This document shows, piece after piece, positions 1 to 10,909 of a DNA stretch of 25,981 nucleotides. The notes beneath the pieces were generated by a model. The model saw nothing but the letters and a program-made list of their open reading frames with translations, was not told where the DNA came from and made no database searches. Source of the stretch: Fomitopsis serialis (lineage: Eukaryota; Basidiomycota; Agaricomycetes; Polyporales; Fomitopsidaceae); contig NW_025955469.1 of the NCBI RefSeq assembly GCF_022376445.1, positions 1 to 25,981 of the forward strand. Reading direction: 5' to 3'. The translations under genes were made by a program, and so were the position numbers. Positions within the stretch are counted from its first letter, which is position 1. Every line of letters starts with the position of its first letter.

Positions 1-110
1 TTGAATCCAAAGAAACGGTAACTCCGCATGGCAGTGATGGTTATGTTCCTATCGAACGCAAAGATGCCACTGGCAGTTACGAGAGCATCGCCGTATCGAG
101 CGCGTCCTGA
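1..110 (+). CDS. Possible C-terminal tail of a truncated upstream gene
   Basis: A plus-strand frame is open from base 3 to a TGA at 108-110 and gives about 35 residues, including GSDGYVPIERKDATGSYES. The composition is polar and charged, as in the cytosolic tail of a fungal transporter or other membrane protein, but no family is recognisable. The gene would begin left of the window. The call rests only on the open frame, plausible codon use and a stop followed by non-coding-looking DNA, so it may be chance. Confidence 0.35.
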   Translation, partial: ESKETVTPHGSDGYVPIERKDATGSYESIAVSSAS

Positions 111-1077
111 CTGATCGCAAAAGAGCGCAGCGAAGCAGGGATGGGCCCTGTAGTGCCCGTGAAACGGTGTCAGTGAGACGTACATCACTGTATGATGGAC
201 TGCACGGTGAGGGCGAAGAACGGTGTAATGGTTCAAGCTCAAGGTTGGGAAGAGCACAGAGCCTTCTGCTTACGAGTCGGCGGATAGTACAGAGAAGAAA
301 GACGTATTGATACGGCAGACGACATGACGAGGAGGCAGTCAACCGTAGATCAGCAGGTCGCGAGTCTGTTTACCTAGTACCTCATTACCAAGGATACTAC
401 CGTCGCCTTTGGCAACAGGGATTTCCGCTGTATGATCTATGTTAGTAGCTGACACGGATGATTGAGTATCTTTGAGTTCTTGGAGCTACATCTGCGATGC
501 GTGCTCCCTCGAACTGATATGAGGAACATTTGTCCTCAATTCTACCCTTACGCATCCGTCGTGCCGGCCTTGCGGTGAGGTGACTTCGAGCTTCAAGACG
601 ATCAGATAAGTAGTGAATTTTTCATTAGTACCTGCCGTAGTACTCTGCTATCTAGAGAGATCATACCACACAGGCTTGGCGCCGCCATGTGCTAGAGTCT
701 TCTTTTCGCGACGAAAATACAAGGCCCGAACAAGGGAACTTCCAAATCGGGAGGACAATGGTTGTGGGGCCTGCGAATAATCGCCAAGAAGGGCAGGTGA
801 ACGAACACGTGCATCGCACGCCTGTGGCCAGCGAGCGCCTAGTGTGGCTTCACCTTCTCCCCTCACCCAGACGACGCGATAGACAGCCACTGCGCGTCCC
901 TCGTGCAATTTGGTAAGCTCTGTTACACGAGAGAACAATTTAACACGAAAATACACCGCTTTGGGCAGAATAAGCCGTGAGTTTTGCCGGCCTGGGCCGA
1001 ATTCTGAGATACTGACGATCCGAACCTCCGTGGACCGCGTCCTATTTTGGCAGTTGGCCATCAACTCCGAATCAAAC
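111..1077. promoter_or_regulatory. Intergenic DNA and upstream region of FunK1 copy A
   Basis: No convincing gene lies here. The right part (about 690-1077) is clearly similar to the DNA before kinase copy B (about 5150-5526). Shared stretches include GACGAAAATACAA, TTCCAAATCGGGA, TGGTTGTGGGGC, CCTCGTGCAATTTG and TCCTATTTTGGCAG. Weaker similarity continues left to about 440. The block was therefore duplicated together with the kinase and probably holds the promoter and 5' leader. Open frames on both strands here have no recognisable family. Confidence 0.5.
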
Positions 1078-4000
1078 ATGCCTCGCGGACGCGTAAACAT
1101 GCCCACCTCGCACTCTGCTCCTTCCTCCTCCCACTCTCATCCCGACTACATTGACATCGACGTCGACATCGACATTTCCGAACACCCCCAACACAACGCT
1201 CCGATGTCTGACAAAGTAACCCCCCTCGTGACCAAGGCCGCATGCAATACGCAGGCGATGCTGCCGACGCGAAGCGAGACAACAAGGAGAACATGGCGTC
1301 CTGGCAGCGGGAGATCCATGACAGGATCAAGGAGTACCCGGACAACATCAACAGGTACCTCTCTACGATGGTTCCGTCGGATACACCTGTACCACCCTGC
1401 CCTAATATGGGCAGGTCGCTCCAGCTGATCCAAGTGGGAAATCTTGAGAACGCGATGTATGGGCCACTGGTCAGTGTGCGATGGACGGTACCGTATCACG
1501 CGATAGCTGATGTGACGGTTGTGTTCAGATGAAAGCACTGGAGCGAATGGTAAGGCCGTTCCCGCACGGAAAGCGGCCCAAGTTCCACAACTACGAGCAC
1601 AAGGTCATGAAGTTCCCGTTCGAGCCGTACGAACACGACCAGCACCCCACAAAGCCCGACGTCATTGCGACGTTCCCGACACTACCTTTCATCTCTCCGC
1701 TGCATCGCTGGAGACATGTCGCTCTCGTCTTCGAACTCAAGTCGCTGGCGTCGGCCGACCCGATGATAATGAACATGCAGACGCACTGGGAGACGCTCGT
1801 GCAGCTTGCGAAGAGCGCGCGGAACATCATGCTCTCGCAGGGGAGACTGTTCGCGTTTGTTGTCGGTATATATGGCGATCAGGCTCGTATCTTTCGCTTT
1901 GACCGCGCCGGTGCGATATGCTCGCCCAAGTTTGCGTACAAGAATCATCCGGAGATCTTGCACGCGTTCATGTGGCGCTTGTTCCACCCGCGAGACAGGC
2001 GTTGCGCCATCGTCGGGGAGGATCCGACGATGAAGCTGGGAACGAGCATGGACCGGAAGCTGGCAGACAAGCTTGCATCGAGGTACGACGATGAATGGAA
2101 ACGGACCGCGGAGACGCGGAAGGCAGTGCGACGGATTACCATGCAGGACGAGAAGGGAAAGCCGACGACGTACCTCGCATACAAGCTGATCTTCGTGAAC
2201 TCTGGACTGTTTTCCCGCGCAACACTGATCTGGGAAGCGTTCATCGTCGACAAGAGGAATCGGAGCACAGGCGAACGTTACATTCTGAAGGAGACGTGGC
2301 GGCAGCTTGGTCGCCTCGACGAGGTCGGCTTCTACGAGAGGCTACAGTACGCGAAGCTCGAAGAATACAAGGAGAATCAGACGAAGGATCGTGGCGTGGT
2401 CGAGGCAGAGACCAACGACGACGTCGAGGTCGAAGGGAAACTTGCGGCGGAGGTACAGGCCCTAGGCGAGGCCAGATTCACGTACGGTGTCGCGAGGTAC
2501 ATATGCGGCGAGGACTACGGCGAGAGGGATGAAGCACATCGGAAGCTTGTAGAGCAGGCAGAGACCTCTGGAGCTCCTGTGCCCGAGGACACGAAGGCGG
2601 GTCACCGGACGATCTCTGGGGTGCATAATGCGCCTGAGAAGGTGCGGATGAATGAACGGAGTCACATGCGGATGGTTCTCCAGACGGTTGGGACGCCGCT
2701 GGCGGACTTCAGGTGCACGCGGGAGGTCGTATTAGCGCTGCGCGATGCTGTGGAAGGTACGTCGCAATGCAGGCGATATATTCACTTGTAGACTGACAAT
2801 TCTGGTTGCAGGACACAGAAGGGCGTATGAAGCTGGGATTATACACCGCGACGTCAGCGAAGGGAACGTGATGATCTCGCGCCTTCATTCTGCGTTCGCG
2901 GGCTTCATCCAAGACTTCGACTTCAGCTTCAGTTGGCGACGGTTCTTGCAAAAGCGTGGCTGGCATGTGGATCTGGCAACATGGGAGAAGTACTGCGTCG
3001 AACATGGGCACGAACCGCGCCGGAGCGATCGGAAGCCTGACCCTGCGAACGACAGTAAAGAGCGCACGGTGAGTATATAATATCTCCGATCGATATGTTC
3101 CCTCATGAGTGTGACAGGGAACGTTGCTCTTCATGGCTGTTCAAGTACTGGAAGGCGAGATCACACATGAAGCGCGGCACGATTTGGAGTCATTCTATTG
3201 GCTCCTTGTGTTCATCGTCCTGCGGCACACCAAGCATGGCCATCACAAGAAACGCGAGGCCTTTGGAAGCTTGTTCTGCCTCGACGATCTAGATCAACGT
3301 GCCAGTACAAAAATGACTTGGTTGATGAACCGTAAAGCTCCTCTTCCAGTCCCCGGCAATGAGCCTTTGTCGACTCTTTTGGAGGATTTCCGCGAACTAC
3401 TCGAGGCCAATTTCCTTGTCAAGCACGGAGCGATCAGGCGCGTGACACACGAAGAAGTCCTCCACATATTCGATGAGGCACTAGCCAAAGAGTGGCCCGT
3501 CGATGATGCGGCCATTCCGTGGGTTCCTCCAGCACACCGAGGACATACCCAACCGATGACAGAGTCGAGGGGCAAGCCCGTGACGATGGGTACGAAGGAT
3601 CACACCACTGCTGCCGACTTTCCGTTCCCCACCCACGAAATCCCCCCGCCGCAGGCCGCGCCTGAGTACGAGCAGTCGGACAACGAACAAGACGGCTCGA
3701 AGACTCCCGATCATAGCGACGACGAGGATGCCAGTGTGATGCTAGCCCAAGAGCCAAGTGACGAGGAGGTCGTCACAGATATTGACGAGCGTCCGAATGC
3801 TCCGGACGCGCCTCATGGGCTTGCTCTTTTGGACGAGGAACCGCAACAACCAGAGGCCAATGCGTCCGAGTCGCCGGAGCAAACGGATCCTCAAACGCGC
3901 GCGAGCAGTCGCCGCCGCGCTCAATCGCCTCCCAAGGCAAAGCCTCCGGTCACTAGGAACGCGGGCTCCCGTCGCAATGTCGCTGAGACGTGGCCAGCGA

Positions 4001-4335
4001 GCAACGGTCACGTTGACGCAGCCGGCGCGAGGCCGGGCCACCGCTACAACCTTCGCTCGTCGGGCCGTCGTGACTTCGGTGCGCCGAGCACCTCTGAGGC
4101 AGCGGACCTTGCCCCAGTTGCTCCGCGGAGGTCGACTCGTGTTCGCGCGAAGGCAGCGTCGAAGGCGCGGGATACTGGATCGAGGGACAGTAGCATTGGG
4201 AAGCGGAGTCGTGAGGGATCAGACCAGGTCGAGGTCGAGGAAAGCCTGGCCGCGCAGTCGTCGAAGCGGCCGAGGACGGTCAGCCAACCCCGCGGCAGGA
4301 AGGCATCGAAGAAGTCGGAGAAGAAGAAGTTGTAA
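1078..4335 (+). CDS. FunK1-type fungal protein kinase, copy A (intact)
   Basis: Predicted fungal-specific Ser/Thr-type kinase of the FunK1 family. Exon model: 1078-1215, 1275-1469, 1529-2756, 2812-3068 and 3118-4335, giving 1011 aa with consistent phases. Introns 2-4 are well supported by copy B; intron 1 is less certain. The second ATG at 1099 is the one conserved in copy B and may be the true start. Visible motifs are the N-lobe Lys in YILKETWR (about K365), the catalytic loop IIHRDVSEGNV (D534, N539) and the metal-binding IQDFDFS (D555/D557). The conserved block HEARHDLESFYWLLVF follows after the last intron. The C-terminal ~250 residues are low complexity, first acidic with many Ser/Asp/Glu, then Arg/Lys rich and ending SEKKKL, which suggests a nuclear location (inference). 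The family is large in mushroom-forming fungi; substrates are unknown to me. Copy B lies 1.2 kb downstream in the same orientation. Confidence 0.88.
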
Positions 4336-5526
4336 TGTGCGTAGGCAACCCCTGAGTAGCCTTATAGTAAACGAGGGACTTGGAATGTATTATAGAGTAC
4401 CGGTTTCCTTCATCCATCTATCTCGCTCCACCGCGCGGCGAAACGTTGACTGTTCATGTCGTTTGCCACACCTGCCAGTAACTTGCAATGTCAACTGGCA
4501 ATACGTTTGCGAACCAAACATTCTGCTATGTCGTACGTTGGTCGACGCTAAGCGCTAAGCAAGTACTGAAGCATGCGCGATGTATCGTAGTAGTCGCGAG
4601 GGTACTAGCATCGCCTTCAATAGTGATGTACATTGTGTGATCTAGATCGGTCAGTGGTCGACATGGATGGTACTACGTACGAGTGTCTTTGCGTTTCTGG
4701 AGCTGCATCTGCTACTCCCTATAACTGACATGAAGATAATTTTGCCTTGATTCAAGTTCAACCTCTATCCATCTGTCGGCGCCAGCCTGAAAATGAGGTC
4801 AACTCTTTCGCATTTGGCGTCGCGAGGCCGGCCCGTGTAGTATACAACATACTACTAGGTACCTCTCATGAGTCGAGTCATGACGCATCGCGAAACGTTC
4901 GAAAAATGAACGTGTTGTATTGATCGAACATGTTCGTCGTGCCTCTCAGCTATATGTGATATGTGTCATCATGAGGGAGTGCTGCTTGTGGGACCTGTTC
5001 TATTGAATTCACCGCTCGGCCGTTCGTTTTGTTCCAACATTTTTTTCTTGTCAGGACCAGTGATGTCGAGCTCCAAGTAGTCTACTTTTCCTTAGTTCCT
5101 ACATTGCGCTACTATGTATGATATGTAGATCAAACCACAACATTGGCGCCATGGGCTCGAGGCCCCTTTTCATGACGAAAATACAAAGCCTGAACCGGCC
5201 TGAACAAGGAACCTTCCAAATCGGGACGAAAATGGTTGTGGGGCGCTTGTGGCGAACGGGCGTCTCTGTGGCTCCGTCCACTTTCTCCCCATCACCCAGA
5301 TGACGCGAAAGGCAGCCACTGCGTGTTCCTCGTGCAATTTGACAAGTACTGCTACACGGGAACACATCTTAACACGCACTGCTTCGGGGCAGAATGAGAG
5401 TTGCAATAGCCTGGGCCGGATTCTGCGGCGAACATGCTGAGATACTGACTCGGATTCGAAACTCCGTGGACCCGTCCTATTTTGGCAGCTGGTCATCAAT
5501 ATTCAATCCCTCGCGCACGCGTAAAC
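4336..5526. promoter_or_regulatory. Spacer between the kinase copies; upstream region of copy B
   Basis: No gene is seen. The left end is the 3' flank of copy A, where GTACCGGTTTCCTTCAT resembles GTGTCGGTTTCTTCAT after copy B. From about 4660 rightwards the DNA matches the upstream DNA of copy A, for example TTCTGGAGCTGCATCTGC versus TTCTTGGAGCTACATCTGC, and most clearly 5150-5526. The duplication junction should lie near 4.45-4.65 kb. A perfect 12-bp palindrome, CGAACATGTTCG, is at 4925-4936. Confidence 0.5.
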
Positions 5527-8500
5527 ATGCCGCCCTCGCACTCTGCTCCCCATTCCCACCATCCTCATTTTGACTACATCGACATCCGACATTGGCATCT
5601 CCGAGCACTCCCATTACGACACACATATCTGACAAAGCTCCGCCCTGCTAGCGACGGTCCGAGCAGTACCACAGCGATCTCGACCACATTAAAAACAGCA
5701 ACGTAGAGGAGATGGCTGCCTGGGACGAACGGATCAGGGAGTACCCCCGATCCGTCGACGACTATCTGTCTAGCATGGTGCCATCGCATACGACTGTCCC
5801 CAGATGTCCACCGACCGGTGGACTGTTCAAGGTGGTCCCGATCGACAACGCCGAAGTGAAGATGCATGACCCACTGGTAAGTGTACGCGTGTCGTCATGG
5901 CTACACAGTTTTGCTGACTTTGTCTGTAGGTGAAGGCACTGAGTCAGCTGGTCAGCTCATTTCCGCCCGACACGCGGCCTCAGTTCTACAACTACGGCGA
6001 TAACATCATGAAATTCCCGTTTGGGACATACGAGTCCGAGCAACATCCAACCAAGCCGGACGTAATCGCGACGATGCCAGCGCTATCCGTTGTAGAACCA
6101 GCTTACCAGTGGAGAGACGTCACATTGGTGTTCGTACTCCATTCAGAGTTACCCGATGACCCGGTGAAGAATCGCGCGACCACGCATGAGGCGACACTGG
6201 CGCAGCTTGCGCAGAGCGCGCGGAACATCATGCTCTCGCAGGGGAGGCTATTCGCGTTTGTCGTTGGCATATACGGGGACCAGGCTCGAATCTTCCGCTT
6301 CGACCGCGTGGGAGCGATATGTTCGCCTCGATTCGAATACAAGAAGCGTCCAGAGATATTCCACGAGTTCTTGTGGCGACTGCTCCATCCCAGGCTATCC
6401 GGGTGCACAGTCGTTGGAGAGGACCCTACGATGAAGCCAGGTACCAGGGCGGATCTAGATCTGGTGCACTCGCTGGAGAAGAACCGCGATCCCGACTGGG
6501 TCAGCACGGACGAGACACCGAAGGCGGTGCGGCGAATCACAGTGACGGACAAGCAGAAGCACGAGACGACGTATCTGACGTACAAGCTGCTCTTCGTAAA
6601 CCCGGAGTTGTTCTCACGAGCGACGCTCGTATGGGAGGCGTACAAAGTCGGCGAAGAAGAGGAGAACAAGGGTAGGAGGTACGTCGTGAAGGAGTCATGG
6701 CGGCAGTCGGGTCGTTTCCGCAAGAGCGACTTCTATGAGGCGCTACGAGACGCCACGGGGGGCGAACCGATCTTCGGCGTGGCTTCTTTCATCCACGCCG
6801 AGGAACTCGGTGATCGCGATGAGGAAGAGCGGGAACGAGAGGCAAATGCGCGGCGCCTGAGATCGCAGAGCCGTGCACCTCCGGGCATGACATTAGTCGG
6901 TTACCGGACCATTGCAGGGGCGCACAACGCACCGGAGATGGGGCGGCTGAACGAACGGAGCCATACACGGCTCGTCTTGGAGACGGTCGGTACGCGGCTC
7001 GCGAGGTTCAAGCGTACGAAGCAGCTGGCCATGGCGCTGCGAGACGCCATAGAGGGTAAGCTACGACAATGCTGCTCAGGAATTTGGCTGACGAGCGACT
7101 ACGACAGGACATCGGCGGGCGTACGAGGCCGGGGTCATCCACCGCGATATCAGTGAAGGGAATGTGATGATCGCTCCAGAGGGTGCCGCCTTCTCAGGCT
7201 TCATCCAGGACCTCGACTACAGTTTCAACTGGAAGTGGTTCCTATATAGGCGCAAAATGCAAGTGGATCTCGCCAAGTGGGAGGAGTACTGTGTTCAACA
7301 CGGTTACGAGCCGCGCAGCAAGGAGGATCCAGACAACGACTCCAAGGAGCGCACAGTAAGTAACCCTTATTCCGCATCGTTGCCTTGTCTGAGATGTTCG
7401 CCAGGGCACGGTCTACTTTATGGCCATTGAGATCTTGCGGAGCGAGATTACCCACGAAGCGCGCCATGACTTAGAGTCGTTCTACTAGCTCCTTGTCTTC
7501 ATCATGCTCCGACACACCAATCATGACCACAAAAGGGGGGATGGCGCTTTTGCGTACCTGTTTTGCTCCCCTGATTGGGACACCGTCGCAGACACCAAAC
7601 AATCTTGGCTATCGAGGGAGCTGCCTCCTTTAAAAGTACCTGGGAACGAACCATTGACGTCGTTACTCGAAAACCTTCGTGTTGCGTTTACCGGCAACTT
7701 TCGCCTGCGCCGCGTAGGCGTAGAGCACAGAACGCATCGCGAAATACTCGATATCTTCGATAAGGTGCTAGCTTCAAACGTGGTCTGGCCGGAGAACGAC
7801 GCTGCCCTGGAGTGGAAACTTCCACAGACTGCGACATTACCGCCAGAGATGGCGAAGTCTGTGTGCCAGTCAGTGCAGCCGGGCTCTCTGGATCCAAGGA
7901 CGGGTGCCAACAGAGAATTCCCCTGCCCGCCCGTCACCCCGCTCCAAGGTGCATCCGATCGTCCACAGCGAGATGACGATCAACAAGGCGCAATTGCAGG
8001 TGTCTCACGCGGGGATGGCGCTGGTGGGCAGGTCCAACAAGGGGCAGGCGAAAAGGACAGTGCGGTCACACAAGTAGCTGTCGACGAGCCGACAGATGAA
8101 GAAACTGCGTTCTGGCAGCATAGACTGGCTTCCGTTCAGCCGGCGGTGCAACCCAAGCCCAGTACCTCACAACCGCGCGCACGGAAGGAGACTCGAGCAC
8201 AGGTCGGCAGAGGGGCAAAGAGCGGTCGTCGTGCCGAATCGCCGCCAGCGGCGAAGCGTCCAGCAACCCGCAAGAGAGCAGCTCCGAGTCGCAACGCTGA
8301 GACGTGGCTGGCCAGCCATGTTAACGCGAACGGTGCACTGTCAGGTCATCGCTACAATCTCCGTTCGCGTGTGCAGGCGACGTCGAAGCAGCGGGACACC
8401 GTCTTGAGCGTCAGCAACGTGGGGAAGCGTGGCCGTGCGAGAGAGGAGCCTGATAACATCGAAGAAGACCTAGGCTCGCAGTCGTCGAAACGGCAGAGGA

Positions 8501-8559
8501 CTCTAACTGGTCACCCTCGAGCCAGGAGGGCTTCGAAGAAACAGGGAAGGAGACCATGA
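5527..8559 (+). pseudogene. FunK1-type kinase, copy B, probably inactivated
   Basis: Tandem paralogue of copy A. Recognisable pieces are a disturbed first exon after the ATG at 5527, an exon ending at 5876 (in frame from about 5650), then 5930-7055, 7108-7355 and 7405-8559. The last three introns sit at the same places as in copy A. The N-lobe Lys (YVVKESWR), catalytic loop (VIHRDISEGNV) and DLD motif (FIQDLDYS) are present. Defects: TAG at 7486-7488 is in frame and replaces the Trp of copy A (FYWLLVF), with open frame continuing to 8559. In the first exon small indels shift the frame relative to A, and the GT that begins intron 1 in A (AAAGTAACC) is GC here (AAAGCTCCG). The basic C-terminal tail is retained. 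Good preservation suggests recent decay. A truncated kinase, or removal of the stop by splicing, cannot be excluded. Confidence 0.8.
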
Positions 8560-9066
8560 TTGGTTCGAGCTCGGATTCAATCTGCAAGTCACTGGCTGCC
8601 AGTGGGTCGCCGAGCGAAGATGAGGGTTTGATAGTGTATTGATAGTGTCGGTTTCTTCATTGTCTTGAGCCACTCGTTGTGCTGCGCTCTGGCCGAGTAC
8701 GGTATCGTCGACGCAAACTACGCTGGTCATGGCCGGATATGCAAGCGCAAATAAGTATGGAGGACCAAGTTCGTTACTCGGAAGCAACGGGTCGGCGTCA
8801 TGAAGTTGAGTGCCGCCAAACAGTGGTCGCCTTGACTCGTTATTCAAGTGATCCGGATTAACTTTTCGGTACTCAGCTCTGATATCTGAACCATCAGCTT
8901 TCATTAAGATCTTGTTTTCATTCATTGGCTTCTACAACTGTCATACATGTAGTTGGTAATTCGGAGCCGTCCGCAGTCTTACATGGCAAAGATAGAGCAT
9001 AAATATGGCTTGGCGATGTTTGAGGTCCTATCGAGTCGCGGCACTTACGCCCAAGCGTATCGCATG
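8560..9066. other. Intergenic spacer between convergent gene ends
   Basis: This stretch lies between the end of FunK1 copy B (plus) and the exonuclease stop (minus). The left ~100 bp resemble the 3' flank of copy A; otherwise nothing is recognisable. It probably holds the 3' UTRs of both genes. Confidence 0.5.
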
Positions 9067-10909
9067 CTAATTCTTTCGGGACTCAGCTTGTACGATCCAA
9101 TCGCGGTGTCTCGCCCAAGACCCTGCCTCTGACTGCACAAGCACCTTGAGGCGGTCTATCGAGAACGGCAGAGCCGAATCCGCCTGTAGTGCCCGGACCA
9201 CGTACGATCTATGAAACACATCATTTGTCTCAACCCTCCCTTACAGACACCAGAGTGACTTACATCACCGTGCTTTCCTTCAGCGGGTTCTCTTTCGACC
9301 TAAGCGTAGCGCAGATCTCCTGCAGGGGCGCATCGCGGTAGTGCCACAAGTTGTACGCGCGGAGGTGCTGAGGACTTGGACGCGGTCTCTCTTGAAGCTC
9401 CTCAGCGTCGCCCACGTACGACACCGGATGGGACGATGAACTCGTGGAGGTGGCCTGCGAGGCGGTACTGCTGCCCGCGCCGGCCGGCCGAGAACGTGGT
9501 ATACTGCTGCCATACGGCGCAGGACCCAGGGACCGTCCTTGCTCGGCCGCGATGTCAAGCAGGCGATTGTATACGACCAGGGCGCAATGTGCGTCGTTCG
9601 CAGCGTCTGCCGGAGGTCCGAGACTGCGCTCAGCATGCGCTAGACTGGATCGATAGAGAGGTTTTTACTCACACGTTAACTGCTCCTCACTCAACGGCGC
9701 GGCCTCCCAGTTGCTCGAGCGCACTCTGCCCTTGTCGAGCGTCTTGGCCGTATAGTGCTCGACCACCTTCGCGAGCGCGACGATGGACCTGTTGTACTTC
9801 CGCGCGAAAGTCGCGTCTGCACGGTGCGCAAACGCGCCCAGCTCGACGAGGTTGGATGCGAGGATGCCGTAGTCGCGATAAAGCTTTTCGCCATCGTCTG
9901 TGCCGTCCCTGTTAGCGACAGTCCACTGGACACTACAACAGGCTCACTCTTGATGTTTGCACCCATCTTCACGATATCGCGCGACTCGATGACCTCCTGA
10001 GACGTAGTCAGTCACAATGCCTGTCCGACGGTGGTACGTGACATACCTTGACTTTCTGCGGAATCCCTAAGTTCTCTTTGAGAAATGACGCATGTGGGAG
10101 AGGAAGAGGTCATACGCTTCATCTGGCTAAGCTGAATGACAAGGATCATCCGCTTGTCACACAGCTGTACGACGGCAGTGCGACGCTCTGTGTAAGCCTT
10201 GTTCCTCCAGTTTACGACCCATTCCATATCAAAGCCTAGCGGTCTGGGGAACATCAAAGTCATGCAGACGCTTGATGAGCACAAAGGACTACTAATCAAA
10301 GGCGGACATACCCGCTGAGTGCTTGAATGAGTTCGTCCGCCTCGTCTTCATGACGCACATACACCACAGCTGGAGCAAGATGGTAGTCTTTGTACGAGTA
10401 GAGGGGCAAGATAGGCGCAGCGTTCATCTCCGTGGTCTTCGTCCGCGAGCGTGTATAACTACTTGACGTCCCTCGTTTTGAGGACCCGTATGCTACACTG
10501 GACACCGCGGATGCCGACTTGGAGGTCGACGAGCTTGGCTTAGCCGTCGCCACTGGCGGTGGCTGCATCAGCGGTGGTGGATGCGAGGTGCCAGAATGCA
10601 AGAAGAGAGGGTGGAGGCTAATGGAACCCAATAAAGCATGACACAAACATCCGGATGCGTCAACCATTGTGCTTCGCACTACACCAAACTCAGAACGCAC
10701 CTTTTTGAGGATTCGAGCGCAGCATTGTTCTGCAAACCGGTTTCGACAACTGGCGGGTAGCGTTCAGGGGCAATAGCAGCGTCCAGCGCAGCCAGTATTT
10801 TCGAAGGCCCTCGTGAGCGTTGAGTGGCTCGCTTAGACGGAGAGCTTGGAGGACTGATACGGCAAAAAGCTGCAGCAAGTTTGGTGTCCTTGATCACTTG
10901 CAACGCCAT
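9067..10909 (-). CDS. 3'-5' exonuclease, WRN-exonuclease/DEDDy type
   Basis: Predicted RNase H-fold 3'-5' exonuclease that removes nucleotides from DNA or RNA 3' ends using two metal ions. Exons in gene order: 10909-10701, 10617-10312, 10243-10116, 10075-10047, 9996-9948, 9897-9673, 9606-9264 and 9208-9067, giving 476 aa with matching phases. Exo I is GFDMEW (D177, E179), Exo II is NIKND (D242, formed across a splice junction), and Exo III is YAANDAH (Y316, D320), so all DEDDy residues are present. About 170 Ser/Pro-rich residues precede the domain, and a ~130-residue tail follows with no recognised domain. The start at 10909 has a good context (AAGATGG), but the frame stays open upstream. 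The final exon (47 codons plus stop) follows a clean GTAAGT intron. The 40-nt intron 10115-10076 is short but restores the family-like segment IPQKVK. The gene is divergent from zuotin. Assignment to WRN-like rather than another DEDDy subfamily is likely, not certain. Confidence 0.85.

Noticed and set aside
1206..1254. Alternative intron 1 in kinase copy A (GT at 1206 or 1216 to AG at 1254)
   Set aside because: Neither joins exon 1 in frame to the conserved exon containing MASWQREI; the 1216-1274 intron does.
3758..4558. 266-codon plus-strand frame overlapping the kinase tail
   Set aside because: Out-of-frame shadow of the low-complexity, Arg/Ser-rich tail; the true frame is shared in character with copy B.
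7411..7488. Rescue of kinase copy B by an extra intron ending at the TAG
   Set aside because: The donor GTCTAC is poor and 26 conserved residues would be lost, so it is not used for the model, though it is frame-neutral and should be tested.
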